Assembly: GCA_023423045.1 (NCBI GenBank)
Contig: JAFAGA010000074.1
Coordinates: 20,486 to 84,485, forward strand
DNA from: Bacillota bacterium
Lineage (GTDB): Bacteria; Bacillota; Clostridia; Lachnospirales; Lachnospiraceae
DNA length: 64,000 bases
Reading direction: 5' to 3'
Shown here: positions 53,071 through 62,938 of the stretch, piece by piece
Layout: each line of letters opens with the position of its first letter
How positions within the stretch are numbered: position 1 is the stretch's first letter
Notes under the pieces: model-generated
Databases searched by the model: none
What the model saw: the letters and a program-made list of their open reading frames with translations, nothing else
What the model was told of the DNA's origin: nothing
Made by a program: the position numbers and the translations under genes

Positions 53071-54249
53071 TTATTTTATGATACGAACCTTGAGTACTCC
53101 GTTAATCTTTGTTAATTTGTCCGCAACCTCCAAATTATCCGAAGACTCCACATCCAGCACGGTATAGGCATAATCACCCCGGCTCTTATTTACCAGGTCC
53201 GTGATATTGACATTCACAGCGGAGAAAGCTCCGGTAAACTGGGTCAGCATATTCGGTATATTTCTATGGCAGATGGCAATACGGCCTGCGGTAGTGCAAA
53301 CTCCGGCATCACAGTTTGGATAATTTACGGAGTTTTTGATATTGCCGTTCTCCATATAATCCTTCAGCTGCTTTACCGCCATCATAGCACAATTATCCTC
53401 CGATTCCTCGGTAGATGCTCCCAGATGTGGAATTGCCAGCACCCCTTCCATCCCTGCCGTCCTATCATTCGGAAAGTCAGTTACATACCTGCCTACCTTT
53501 CCTGACTTTAACGCAAGCTCGATATCATCATCACAAACCAACAGATCCCTGGCAAAATTCAAGATGATCACACCGTCCTTCATTTTGCTGATGCTGTCTG
53601 TATTGATCATTTCCTTTGTGCTCACACTCAGATCCAAATCCTCTATCAAGGGCGCATGAAGTGTGATATAATCACATTCCCTATAGATATCCTCCCTGGA
53701 TTTAACGTGAACCACATCCCGGGACAGGTTCCATGCACTGTCCACCGAGATGAACGGATCATATCCATATACCTTCATCCCCAGGCGGTTCGCGGCATTC
53801 GCTACCAGGACACCGATCGCACCAAGGCCGATAACACCCAGCTTCTTGCCCTGAATCTCTTTTCCTGCGAATTTTCCCTTACCCTTTTCAACCAGTTTTG
53901 CGACACCTGACTCACCCTTTATTGTCTGGACCCAGTTTACACCGCCGATAATATCACGGGAAGCCAGCATAAGCCCGGCAATCACCAGCTCCTTTACGCC
54001 GTTGGCATTGGCCCCCGGAGTGTTAAAGACTACGATTCCCTGCTCCGCACATTTCTCCAGAGGAATATTATTCACTCCTGCTCCGGCCCGGGCAATTGCC
54101 TTCAGGCTGCCGCCAAATTCCATATCATGCATTGCCGCACTGCGAACCAGAATAACATCCGCATCACTTCTATCCTCTACCTTCTCATATTTCTCAGAAA
54201 ATATATTCAAGCCTATCTCGGCAATAGGATTAAGACAATTATACTTCAT
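53071..54249 (-). CDS. serA: D-3-phosphoglycerate dehydrogenase
   Basis: 392 residues, short form. The NAD-binding domain shows LGVIGLGAIGVLVANAANRL and the catalytic His region IPHLGASTEES. A C-terminal ACT-type domain (about 320-392, ITDLVNKSRGDYAYTVLDVE) may bind serine. First step of serine synthesis. GGAGAG precedes the ATG at 54249. Downstream of serC on the same strand. Confidence 0.94.
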   Translation of the reverse strand: MKYNCLNPIAEIGLNIFSEKYEKVEDRSDADVILVRSAAMHDMEFGGSLKAIARAGAGVNNIPLEKCAEQGIVVFNTPGANANGVKELVIAGLMLASRDIIGGVNWVQTIKGESGVAKLVEKGKGKFAGKEIQGKKLGVIGLGAIGVLVANAANRLGMKVYGYDPFISVDSAWNLSRDVVHVKSREDIYRECDYITLHAPLIEDLDLSVSTKEMINTDSISKMKDGVIILNFARDLLVCDDDIELALKSGKVGRYVTDFPNDRTAGMEGVLAIPHLGASTEESEDNCAMMAVKQLKDYMENGNIKNSVNYPNCDAGVCTTAGRIAICHRNIPNMLTQFTGAFSAVNVNITDLVNKSRGDYAYTVLDVESSDNLEVADKLTKINGVLKVRIIK

Positions 54250-54351
54250 ACCTTTCTCTCCAATCCGCACCGGTCGGAACCGGCACCCCATATTATACAC
54301 AAGCTCGTTTACGCTGTATAAGCAGATTAGGAACCCGCTGACTTCGTCTGC

Positions 54352-55440
54352 TTATGCCTGGACATTTTCCTCTTCAAACTTCTTCATGAAATCGACCAGC
54401 TTTTGAACACCCTCTATCGGCATTGCATTATAGATGCTGGCTCTCATTCCTCCTACAGTTCTGTGGCCTTTCAGATTCTCAAAGCCCGCTGCCTTGGCTT
54501 CCTTGACAAACTTCGCATCCAACTCCTCATTGCCGGTTACAAAGGGCACGTTCATCAGAGAGCGGTCTTTCTTGACCACCGTTCCACGAAACAGTCTGCT
54601 CTGATCGAGGAAATCATAGAGGATGGCCGCCTTCTTCTCGTTATATTCCTTCATGGCTTCCAGCCCGCCTCTGCTCTTAATCCACTTGAACACTTTTCCG
54701 CAGATATAGATGCCGTAAGCCGGAGGGGTATTATATAGAGATTTCTCATCGGCATGGATCTTGTACTTCATCATGGTGGGTGTACCCGGCAACGTATCCT
54801 CGGTAATCAGGTCCTCACGCACAATAAGTATGACAACGCCTGCCGGTCCGATATTCTTCTGCACGCCGCCGTAAATCATTGCATATTTGGTAACGTCTAC
54901 CGGCTCGGATAAAAAGCAGGAAGATACATCCGCAACCAGAGGCTTGCCCTTAGTGTTGGGAAGCTCCTTAAATTTGGTACCGTAGATTGTATTATTCTCA
55001 CATATGTATACATAGTCCGCATTTTCAGCGATCGGAAGGTCGGAGCAGTCCGGAATGTAGGAAAAGGTCTTATCCGCCGAGGAAGCCACTGCATTGGCCT
55101 GCCCATAGATTTTTGCTTCCTGGTATGCTTTTTTTGCCCACTGGCCGGTGATAATATAGTCCGCCACTTTATTCTTCATCAGATTCATAGGGATCATAGC
55201 AAACTGTAACGATGCTCCACCCTGCAGGAAAAGTACTTTATAATTATCAGGAATATTCATCAGTTCCCTTAAATCCTTCTCAGCTTCCTGGATAATTGCT
55301 TCATAAGCCTTCGATCTGTGGCTCATCTCCATTACAGACATTCCCGAGCCTCTGTAATCCAGCATCTCCTCCGCTGCTTCCTTGAGCACTTCAACCGGCA
55401 GCATCGCCGGCCCTGCTGAAAAATTATAAATTCTTCCCAC
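54352..55440 (-). CDS. serC: phosphoserine aminotransferase
   Basis: 362 residues. The PLP enzyme begins GRIYNFSAGPAMLPVEVLKE; the PLP Lys is in YGGVQKNIGPAG and the substrate loop in FLQGGASLQFAMIPMN. It converts 3-phosphohydroxypyruvate to phosphoserine. A GTG start at 55440 is eight bases after AGGAGG and fits the family N-terminus better than the ATG ten codons earlier. Confidence 0.95.
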   Translation of the reverse strand: MGRIYNFSAGPAMLPVEVLKEAAEEMLDYRGSGMSVMEMSHRSKAYEAIIQEAEKDLRELMNIPDNYKVLFLQGGASLQFAMIPMNLMKNKVADYIITGQWAKKAYQEAKIYGQANAVASSADKTFSYIPDCSDLPIAENADYVYICENNTIYGTKFKELPNTKGKPLVADVSSCFLSEPVDVTKYAMIYGGVQKNIGPAGVVILIVREDLITEDTLPGTPTMMKYKIHADEKSLYNTPPAYGIYICGKVFKWIKSRGGLEAMKEYNEKKAAILYDFLDQSRLFRGTVVKKDRSLMNVPFVTGNEELDAKFVKEAKAAGFENLKGHRTVGGMRASIYNAMPIEGVQKLVDFMKKFEEENVQA

Positions 55441-55521
55441 TCTTTCATCCTCCTTAAAGCTTCCATTCAATATTTTGATTAAGGTTTTTACATCTCCGAA
55501 TCAGAATTTCGGCGGTTTAGA

Positions 55522-55577
55522 ACTTTAGTTTAGTAAAGTGTTACATTCATTATAAGACTATGTTATTTTTTTGTCAA
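55522..55577 (-). promoter_or_regulatory. serC-serA promoter with downstream palindrome
   Basis: Minus strand: TTGACA (55577-55572), a 17-base spacer and TATAAT (55554-55549), a full consensus promoter. A palindrome ACTTTA-N6-TAAAGT (55539-55522) covers the expected start site and could be an operator. Confidence 0.85.
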
Positions 55578-55628
55578 TTCCTTTGTAATAATAATAGATA
55601 TAAACCGGTCTTATAAATTACCGCCTGC

Positions 55629-55666
55629 GCCCATTATCCTCACATCCAACAGTGAGGGTTATGGGC
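55629..55666 (-). terminator. hairpin after ilvB
   Basis: GCCCAT-x2-TCCTCAC pairs with GTGAGG-x3-ATGGGC, about 15 bases after the ilvB stop. No T-tract follows on the minus strand, so termination is plausible but not certain. Confidence 0.5.
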
Positions 55667-55678
55667 TGCAAATTTTTA

Positions 55679-57361
55679 CTATTTTTTATCCTTTAGGTCC
55701 TCTTCCGTGAACACATCTTCAATTGCCGCGCCTGGTGCTACCATAGGCCATACCTTGTCATCACTGTCAATGACACATTCCAACAACACCGGCTCGTTCA
55801 GTGCAAGCACTTCCCTGAGAACAGGATCAACCTCTTCTTTTTTTGTGATCCGGTAAGCTTTGGCTCCCATTGCTTCAGCCAGCTTAACGAAATCTACCTT
55901 ATCAATAAGATTCGTATTAGAGTATCTCTTATCATAGAACAGGGTTTGCCATTGGCGCACCATTCCAAGTACCTGATTATTGAATACAATCTCTATAATG
56001 GGAATATTATAGCGGGTTGCAGTAGCCAGCTCATTCATGTTCATCCGGAAGCATCCGTCTCCGGCAATATTGATTACTGTCTTATCCGGCATGCCCACCT
56101 TGGCTCCGATGCTGGCACCCAGCCCGTATCCCATGGTACCAAGTCCGCCAGAGGTCAGAAGGGTCCTGGGGACCTTATATTTGAAAAACTGTGCCGCCCA
56201 CATCTGATGCTGTCCAACTTCCGTGGCAATAATTGCGTCCTCTCCGGCTATTTCATATAATTTTTCCATGATATAGGGTCCGGTCAAGCCATTCGGATTG
56301 TACTTCAGCGGGAATTTCTTCATTAATCCAATCACATGCTCCACCCATTCCCGGTGATCTTGCTGTTCCAGCCTCTCATTCAAGGCCCCCAGCACCTCCT
56401 TCACATCACCGATTATACAATCATAGGAAGGAACATTCTTATTAATCTCAGCCGGATCAATATCAATGTGCAGTATTCTCGCATTCTTGGCAAATTTCTT
56501 GGCATTGCCCGTGACCCGGTCGGAGAATCTGGCGCCGATGGCAATGAGCAGATCACATTCCGTCACCCCCAGATTGGAAGCTTTGCTGCCGTGCATACCA
56601 AGCATTCCGGTATACCGGATATCCGAGCCGTCGAATGCTCCTTTGGCCATTAAGGTATCCGTGACCGGAGCATCCACCTTATCTACAAACTCCTTCAACT
56701 CATCGTGAGCTTCTGAGATGATCACTCCGCCTCCTATAAAAATGAAGGGCTTTTTGGATTTTTTGATCAACTCCACCGCATTGTCCAGATCATCCTGTGT
56801 AATCTCATCCGTCTTACGGGCAATGGGCTCGGGAACAACCGGATTATACTGCGTTTTCTCTGCAGTTACATCCTTGGTGATATCCACCAGCACCGGACCG
56901 GGTCTTCCGGTTTTGGCAATACGAAAGGCCTTACGAAGTGTGTCTGCCAGTTGGGTAACATCCTTTACAATATAGTTATGCTTTGTAATCGGCATAGTAA
57001 TACCGGCAATATCTATCTCTTGAAAGGAATCCCTTCCCAGAAGATTTACGGCCACATTAGCTGTAATTGCAACCATCGGGACACTGTCCATATAGGCAGT
57101 GGCAATTCCGGTAACCAGATTCGTCGATCCGGGTCCTGAAGTCGCAAAGCAGACACCAACCTTGCCCGTGGCTCTTGCATATCCATCCGCTGCATGGGAC
57201 GCCCCCTGCTCATGGGAGGTAAGAATATGCCTGACTTCATGGCTATGTTTATATAATTCATCATAGATATTTAAAATTGTACCGCCGGGATATCCGAATA
57301 CCGTATCCACTCCCTGCTCTTTCAAGCATTCGATAACGATTTGAGCACCTGTTAACTCCAT
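55679..57361 (-). CDS. ilvB: acetolactate synthase, large subunit
   Basis: 560 residues, ThDP enzyme. FGYPGGTILNIYDEL, the activating Glu in TSHEQGASHAADGYAR, and the C-terminal ThDP/Mg motif NIAGDGCFRMNMNELATATR. First committed step of valine, leucine and isoleucine synthesis. GGAGG is six bases before the ATG at 57361. No small subunit (ilvN) gene is adjacent, so that subunit must be encoded elsewhere or be absent. ilvD lies upstream on the same strand. Confidence 0.93.
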   Translation of the reverse strand: MELTGAQIVIECLKEQGVDTVFGYPGGTILNIYDELYKHSHEVRHILTSHEQGASHAADGYARATGKVGVCFATSGPGSTNLVTGIATAYMDSVPMVAITANVAVNLLGRDSFQEIDIAGITMPITKHNYIVKDVTQLADTLRKAFRIAKTGRPGPVLVDITKDVTAEKTQYNPVVPEPIARKTDEITQDDLDNAVELIKKSKKPFIFIGGGVIISEAHDELKEFVDKVDAPVTDTLMAKGAFDGSDIRYTGMLGMHGSKASNLGVTECDLLIAIGARFSDRVTGNAKKFAKNARILHIDIDPAEINKNVPSYDCIIGDVKEVLGALNERLEQQDHREWVEHVIGLMKKFPLKYNPNGLTGPYIMEKLYEIAGEDAIIATEVGQHQMWAAQFFKYKVPRTLLTSGGLGTMGYGLGASIGAKVGMPDKTVINIAGDGCFRMNMNELATATRYNIPIIEIVFNNQVLGMVRQWQTLFYDKRYSNTNLIDKVDFVKLAEAMGAKAYRITKKEEVDPVLREVLALNEPVLLECVIDSDDKVWPMVAPGAAIEDVFTEEDLKDKK

Positions 57362-57499
57362 AGATTCCTCCAATCCGCCAGCCGGCAGCAATCCTTTCGG
57401 ATCGCTTCCCCCGGCAGTTAATATAATCCCACTTGTCTTATACACCGTTTTATCACATCACAATGTTTTATTGTGCAGTATTGTTATCGTACTACACCA

Positions 57500-59173
57500 T
57501 TATTTCCTTCTCGGTATCTCAAGGATCGCCCCTCGGTTGCCGCTGGTCACCATCTCAACATAGCGGGATAGATATCCCGTGGTGATCTTCGGCTCTCTCG
57601 GCTGCCACTTGGCTCTTCTTGCCTCCAGCTCCTCCTCGGATATTCTGAAGTTAAGGGTATTGGCATTGATATCTATGTCAATGATATCCCCCTCTTCCAC
57701 AAGGGCGATGTTGCCTCCCACCGCTGCTTCCGGAGAAACATGACCGACGCAGGCTCCTCGGGAGGCACCGGAGAAGCGTCCGTCAGTAATCAGCGCCACA
57801 CTGGAGCCGAGCCCCATACCCATGATCGCACTGGTGGGACTTAGCATCTCCCGCATACCGGGGCCGCCTTTGGGTCCCTCGTAGCGGATCACTACCACAT
57901 CTCCCGCTTTAATCTGTCCGCCCTTGATTGCAATCTGAGCATCCTCTTCACAATCAAATACTCTGGCCGGACCCGAATGCTTCAGCATCTCAGGCGCCAC
58001 CGCGGATCTCTTTACCACGCCGGAGTCCGGAGCAAGATTTCCTTTCAGAACGGCAATTCCGCCGGTCTCACTGTAGGGATTTTCGATAGGACGAATAACC
58101 TCGGGATCTAGATTTTTGCAGCCTGCTATGTTCTCCCCTACGGTCTTGCCTGTCACCGTAATCAGGTCGGTATAAAGGAGTTCCTTCTTATTTAATTCAT
58201 TCATAACGGCATATACTCCGCCTGCTTCGTTCAGGTCTTCCATATAGGTATGACCTGCCGGAGCCAGATGGCACAGGTTCGGAGTTCTGGAACTTACCTC
58301 ATTTGCAATATCAATATTTAATTCAAAGCCGACTTCATGGGCAATTGCAGGCAGATGGAGCATGGTATTGGTGGAACACCCCAGCGCCATGTCAACAGTC
58401 AGCGCATTCATGAAGGCTTTCTCCGTCATAATATCCCGGGGCTTAATGTCCCTCTCCAGCAATTCCATTATCTTCATTCCTGCATGCTTTGCCAGGCGGA
58501 TTCTCTCGGAGTACACAGCCGGAATGGTTCCGTTACCCTTCAGACCCATTCCGATTACCTCCGTAAGGCAGTTCATGGAATTAGCGGTATACATACCGGA
58601 GCAGGAGCCGCAGGTAGCGCATGCCTTATTCTCATACTCTTCCACCTCTTCCTCCGTCATGGTTCCGGCGCTATAGGCTCCAACCGCTTCAAACAAAGTG
58701 GAAAGGCTGGTTTTACTTCCGTTCACCCTGCCCGCCAGCATGGGGCCGCCGCTGACAAATATCGTAGGGATATTTACTCTGGCTGCTGCCATCAAAAGTC
58801 CCGGTACATTCTTATCACAATTAGGCACCATAACCAGTGCATCAAACTGATGTGCCATGGCCATCGCTTCGGTGGAGTCGGCAATCAGATCTCTGGTTAC
58901 CAATGAGTAGTTCATTCCCCGATGTCCCATGGCAATCCCATCACATACAGCGATTGCGGGGAACACAATAGGTGTTCCTCCGGCCATGGCCACGCCCAGC
59001 CGGACCGCATCCACAATTTTATCCAGATTCATATGACCGGGTACTATTTCATTATAAGAACTCACAATACCAATCAGCGGTCTTCTCATCTCCTCCTTTG
59101 TCATTCCCAAGGCATTAAATAATGACCGGTGAGGGGCTCGCTCCATTCCTGTTTTCACTGCATCACTTCTCAT
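57500..59173 (-). CDS. ilvD: dihydroxyacid dehydratase
   Basis: 557 residues. Iron-sulfur ligands in MVPNCDKNVPG and CATCGSCSGMYTANS, and the C-terminal DGRFSGASRGACVGHVSPEA. It dehydrates dihydroxy acids in valine and isoleucine synthesis. GGTGG lies eight bases before the ATG at 59173. Pairs with ilvB 138 bases downstream. Confidence 0.95.
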   Translation of the reverse strand: MRSDAVKTGMERAPHRSLFNALGMTKEEMRRPLIGIVSSYNEIVPGHMNLDKIVDAVRLGVAMAGGTPIVFPAIAVCDGIAMGHRGMNYSLVTRDLIADSTEAMAMAHQFDALVMVPNCDKNVPGLLMAAARVNIPTIFVSGGPMLAGRVNGSKTSLSTLFEAVGAYSAGTMTEEEVEEYENKACATCGSCSGMYTANSMNCLTEVIGMGLKGNGTIPAVYSERIRLAKHAGMKIMELLERDIKPRDIMTEKAFMNALTVDMALGCSTNTMLHLPAIAHEVGFELNIDIANEVSSRTPNLCHLAPAGHTYMEDLNEAGGVYAVMNELNKKELLYTDLITVTGKTVGENIAGCKNLDPEVIRPIENPYSETGGIAVLKGNLAPDSGVVKRSAVAPEMLKHSGPARVFDCEEDAQIAIKGGQIKAGDVVVIRYEGPKGGPGMREMLSPTSAIMGMGLGSSVALITDGRFSGASRGACVGHVSPEAAVGGNIALVEEGDIIDIDINANTLNFRISEEELEARRAKWQPREPKITTGYLSRYVEMVTSGNRGAILEIPRRK

Positions 59174-59208
59174 ACTCTCAACCACCTTTTCTTTCTAAAA
59201 TTACATGG

Positions 59209-59239
59209 TTAGGGTACTTTATACCTTCTGGCACCCTAA
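59209..59239. other. small hairpin in the ilvD leader
   Basis: TTAGGGT (59209-59215) pairs with ACCCTAA (59233-59239). It lies about 35 bases upstream of the ilvD ATG and may be a protein-binding or attenuation structure. There is no T-box motif here. Confidence 0.4.
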
Positions 59240-59336
59240 TCACAATATCCTAATTTTGCTCATATTTATAAAGTGTGTTAAACATTCCTCAAAGTACTGT
59301 TTTTACGCCACTTTTTGAAGTAGTACTGTATATATT

Positions 59337-59366
59337 AATGTATTTCTTTTGAAAAATCAATGTCAA
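59337..59366 (-). promoter_or_regulatory. possible ilvD promoter
   Basis: Minus strand TTGACA (59366-59361), 18-base spacer, TACATT (59342-59337). The -10 is imperfect. The remaining interval to 59529 is AT-rich with no gene visible. Confidence 0.5.
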
Positions 59367-59529
59367 AATTCAAATAATTGTGGATTTTCTTCCACTTAGA
59401 TTAATAAATATTCTCTCAATTTATGGCTTCCATTCCCCCGGAGAATACCTTGTTATAGAAAGTAAATTTATGGAGATAATTTTAATGAATCTTTTTGCCG
59501 ACAATTCATTCCAGCTATTTTATGTGGTA

Positions 59530-59599
59530 TGTAAATTTTGTGTAAAATTCGTGTAAAATTTATCTCATTTGATTAAAATCCATGTTGATTCTATGTAAA
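59530..59599. promoter_or_regulatory. Pho-box-like array upstream of pit
   Basis: TGTAAA occurs at 59530, 59541 and 59552, exactly 11 bases apart, and again at 59594. On the other strand this is TTTACA-N5-TTTACA-N5-TTTACA, close to the TT[ACT]ACA direct repeats bound by PhoP in Bacillus. It predicts phosphate-starvation control of pit. The -10/-35 elements themselves are not clear (TATCAT at 59611 or TATGCT at 59681 are candidates). Confidence 0.65.
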
Positions 59600-59718
59600 T
59601 TTCATGACATTATCATATAAATTATGATTGCTTATGTCGTTTATTCGTGTTAAGATTTTTATGATTGTTATTGTGTTCATTATGCTAAAAATTAAATTAA
59701 GTTATAGGAGGCTCTATT

Positions 59719-60768
59719 ATGACAATAACTTTAGCTGAGTTTTTAAAACAGCTGATATCAAACCCGGCCTTATTTATAACAGTCGTGTTAACTCTGGGTG
59801 TAATTCTGGTAAACGGCTGGACTGATGCGCCTAATGCCATTGCCACCTGCGTATCGACAAGATCCATAAGCCCCAAAAAGGCCATCGTGATGGCGGCTGT
59901 ATTTAACTTTCTCGGCGTATTGGTAATGACTTTGGTAAGTAATGCTGTAGCAATGACCATTTATAACATGGTGGATTTTGGTGAAAATCCCAAGAATGCA
60001 TTAATTGCATTATGCGCTGCTCTGTTTGCCATCGTGGTATGGGCGACTGCCGCATGGGCTTTTGGTATTCCCACCAGCGAATCCCACGCACTGATTGCAG
60101 GAATCTCAGGTGCTGCCATTGCGCTCCAGGGAGGACAAGGCATCAACGGAAGCGAATGGATCAAAGTAATCTATGGCTTATTCATGTCATCCATAATGGG
60201 TTTTTGTATCGGTTACGCCGTAACCAAGGGGCTCGGCTTCCTATGTAAGAATATGGACCGCAGAAAGACAAATTCCTTCTTCTCCAAAGCTCAGGTCGGC
60301 GGCGGTGCTGCCATGGCATTCATGCACGGAGCACAGGACGGCCAGAAGTTCATGGGTGTATTCCTACTGGGCGTATTCCTTGCCAAGGGACAGGCAAATA
60401 TTACGGAATTCGATATTCCCATCTGGTTAATGGTATTATGTTCCTTCGTTATGGCCCTGGGCACTTCCATCGGAGGCTATAAGATAATTAAAACCGTGGG
60501 CATGGGTATGGTTAAGCTTGGTACATATCAGGGCTTTTCCGCCGACATTGCGGCCGCTATCAGTTTATATACTGCTTCCGCACTGGGCATTCCCGTAAGT
60601 ACCACCCACACCAAGACAACCGCTATCATGGGCGTCGGTGCTGCCAAACGTTTTTCCAGTGTCAATTGGAGTATTGTTAAAGAGATGGCGGCCGCATGGG
60701 TTCTGACCTTCCCGGGATGCGGATTGCTGGGATATCTGATGGCTTATATATTTATGAAAATATTTTAA
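59719..60768 (+). CDS. pit: PiT-family inorganic phosphate transporter
   Basis: 349 residues, about ten transmembrane segments. Two PiT signature repeats: GWTDAPNAIATCVSTRSISP near residue 33 and GIPVSTTHTKTTAIMGVGAA near 292. Cation-coupled phosphate uptake at the membrane. AGGAGG precedes the ATG. It is followed by its PhoU-like partner gene. Confidence 0.94.
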   Translation: MTITLAEFLKQLISNPALFITVVLTLGVILVNGWTDAPNAIATCVSTRSISPKKAIVMAAVFNFLGVLVMTLVSNAVAMTIYNMVDFGENPKNALIALCAALFAIVVWATAAWAFGIPTSESHALIAGISGAAIALQGGQGINGSEWIKVIYGLFMSSIMGFCIGYAVTKGLGFLCKNMDRRKTNSFFSKAQVGGGAAMAFMHGAQDGQKFMGVFLLGVFLAKGQANITEFDIPIWLMVLCSFVMALGTSIGGYKIIKTVGMGMVKLGTYQGFSADIAAAISLYTASALGIPVSTTHTKTTAIMGVGAAKRFSSVNWSIVKEMAAAWVLTFPGCGLLGYLMAYIFMKIF

Positions 60769-60801
60769 ATAAGGAAGCAAATAAGGAAGGAAGTATACAG
60801 G

Positions 60802-61425
60802 ATGAAAAGAAAAAACGAATACAATTATTTTGACGCATTTGCCGGTCTCTCAAAATATTCTTATAACTTAGCCGAGACCTTGCATTCCACATTATCCAAT
60901 TTCGATGCCTCCCATATTACCGAAAGGGTAGCGTCAATACATGAGATCGAGCATAACGCTGATTTAGCCAAGCATGAGATCATCAACCGTCTGGTGAAGG
61001 AATTCCTTCCTCCCATCGAACGGGAGGATATTATTACTCTTACCCAGGAAATCGATGATGTTACCGATTCCGTAGAGGATGTACTAATCTATATTGACAT
61101 GTTCAACATCCAGGCCATCCGCCCTGAGATTCTCAAATTCACACAGCTGATTGTGGCCCTCTGTAAGGCGATGGATGAAGCTTTAGAAGAATTCAAGAAT
61201 TTCAAATCCTCCAAAAAGCTTCGTGAGAAAACAATTGAAATTAACCGTTTGGAAGAAGAAGGCGATGCCTTGTATGTAGCCTCTATGAGAAATCTGTATC
61301 AAACCTCCAAGGATCCCATAGAATTAATGTGCTGGACCGAGGTTCTGCATCGTCTGGAGCGTTGCTGCGATAACTGTGAAGATGTAGCCGATGTTCTGGA
61401 AAGCATCGTAATGAAGAACTCCTAA
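60802..61425 (+). CDS. PhoU-like DUF47 protein, PiT accessory
   Basis: 207-residue all-helical protein of the PhoU_div/DUF47 (TIGR00153) family: HEIEHNADLAKHEIINRLVK, then REDIITLTQEIDDVTDSVED and NRLEEEGDALYVASMRNL, the E/D-rich metal-binding repeats. It regulates the adjacent phosphate transporter in characterised pairs. Separated by 33 bases from pit. Confidence 0.92.
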   Translation: MKRKNEYNYFDAFAGLSKYSYNLAETLHSTLSNFDASHITERVASIHEIEHNADLAKHEIINRLVKEFLPPIEREDIITLTQEIDDVTDSVEDVLIYIDMFNIQAIRPEILKFTQLIVALCKAMDEALEEFKNFKSSKKLREKTIEINRLEEEGDALYVASMRNLYQTSKDPIELMCWTEVLHRLERCCDNCEDVADVLESIVMKNS

Positions 61426-61470
61426 TCATCTTTTCTTATATAAAACGAACAGGGAAGGATATGGTCCGGT

Positions 61471-62538
61471 ATGAATATTGAGAAACAAAAGGCATTTATT
61501 ATACATGTTATCTACATTATTTTTATTCTGGGGATTGTATATGTGGGGATTAAATATCTTTTACCCCTGTTAATGCCCTTTGTCATCGGTATCATCATTG
61601 CACTGATCTTCCGTAAGCCCATTGACCTAATCAATAAGAAGTTTCATATCAACCGCATTGTTACTTCCATTCTTCTTCTGATTGTGTTTTATGGGGCACT
61701 GGGCTTTCTGGCCAGCATGATCGGCTTTAAGGCTTTTACCTTCCTGAGCAATCTATTTTACAGCCTTCCCTCCTTGTATGAAAAAACCGTTCTTCCTGCA
61801 ATTGAGAAGATGACGGATGCAGTGATCGGGCGTTTTCCCGGAATTGAATTTTACCTTGAGGACATTTTGAATAATATCAGCAACTCCATTATTCAATTTT
61901 TGACCAATGCTTCTTCTGCTGTGGTCGGCTTCATCGCACGTTTTGCTGCTTCTTTGCCAACCCTGCTGATTAATTTTATCTTTACTATTGTTTCCTCTTT
62001 CTTCTTCACCATTGACTACCACAGAATCAGCAGATTCATCATGTACCAGTTCAAGGGAGAACGCAGGGAAATGATTCTCAGACTTAAGGATAATGGGATT
62101 GGGACCCTCGGTAAATTTATCCGCGCCTATTCCGCTATTATCACCATCACCTTTCTGGAGCTGTCTATCGGCTTTTGGATTCTGGGTATCATGAATCCCT
62201 TTTTGTTTGGCGCTCTGGTTGCGATTATCGATGTTATGCCGATTCTGGGAACCGGAGCCGTGTTACTGCCCTGGGCAATTATCTCGCTGGTTATCGGCAA
62301 TACCAAAATCGGTATCGGAATGCTGCTGCTCTATGTTATTATTACCGCAGTGCGTCAGGCCATCGAACCACGAATTGTCGGTCAGCAGATTGGTCTGCAT
62401 CCGATTCTCACTTTAATTCTGATGTATGTGGGGGCACAGCTAATGGGAGTGCTGGGACTGCTGCTCCTTCCGATCATCGCCACGATCCTTGTTAAGCTCA
62501 ATGAAGAGGGCACAATAAATTTTTTTAAAAAACCATAG
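61471..62538 (+). CDS. ytvI: AI-2E/YtvI-family membrane protein
   Basis: 355 residues with about eight transmembrane segments and the family's C-terminal PRIVGQQIGLHPILTLILMY. Closest, by length and context, to the sporulation membrane protein YtvI. Function unknown in detail. It lies 45 bases after the DUF47 gene, so it is possibly in the same transcript, and is ended by a strong hairpin. Confidence 0.82.
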   Translation: MNIEKQKAFIIHVIYIIFILGIVYVGIKYLLPLLMPFVIGIIIALIFRKPIDLINKKFHINRIVTSILLLIVFYGALGFLASMIGFKAFTFLSNLFYSLPSLYEKTVLPAIEKMTDAVIGRFPGIEFYLEDILNNISNSIIQFLTNASSAVVGFIARFAASLPTLLINFIFTIVSSFFFTIDYHRISRFIMYQFKGERREMILRLKDNGIGTLGKFIRAYSAIITITFLELSIGFWILGIMNPFLFGALVAIIDVMPILGTGAVLLPWAIISLVIGNTKIGIGMLLLYVIITAVRQAIEPRIVGQQIGLHPILTLILMYVGAQLMGVLGLLLLPIIATILVKLNEEGTINFFKKP

Positions 62539-62573
62539 ATAGGAATGATAAATTGTTTCTGTACCAAATCAAT

Positions 62574-62625
62574 AAGGGCTGTTTTCGAAGATGCATGTTT
62601 GCATTTCCTTCGAAAAACAGCCCTT
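62574..62625. terminator. bidirectional terminator between ytvI and the DUF1540 gene
   Basis: AAGGGCTGTTTTCGAAG pairs with CTTCGAAAAACAGCCCTT (one bulge). T-rich flanks on the plus strand are modest (CCCTTTGTGTT), and the minus side reads TTATTG. It separates convergent genes. Confidence 0.8.
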
Positions 62626-62639
62626 TGTGTTATACTTTT

Positions 62640-62819
62640 CTAGTAAACCTTATCCTTGGAAATAAAGGTAGTACAATCTGTCTGGTCCGATTCTCTGGCA
62701 TTTCTGGGTTCTACCTGAATCTTTTCTGCTGCACAGTGATCCCCGTTCATATAATACTCGCAAGTATTTACGACGCATTTGATACCTTCATTGGGTTTAT
62801 CCATTTTTCTGACTGACAT
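62640..62819 (-). CDS. DUF1540 small cysteine protein
   Basis: 59 residues. The DUF1540 pattern of four Cys is visible: CVVNTCEYYMNGDHCAAEKI with the final Cys in DCTTFISK. Probably a zinc-binding, spore-associated small protein in Clostridia; function unknown. GGAGG lies six bases before the ATG at 62819, so I reject a longer upstream frame. Confidence 0.88.
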   Translation of the reverse strand: MSVRKMDKPNEGIKCVVNTCEYYMNGDHCAAEKIQVEPRNARESDQTDCTTFISKDKVY

Positions 62820-62938
62820 AGTTTTCCTCCATTTTTCTATGGTATTCTGATTACTACGGTAATATTGTTTGCAGAGGAAACACAAATCATACATTAAAAT
62901 AGTTCTATGTGATTGGTTGATTTTTCTTTTTTATGTTT

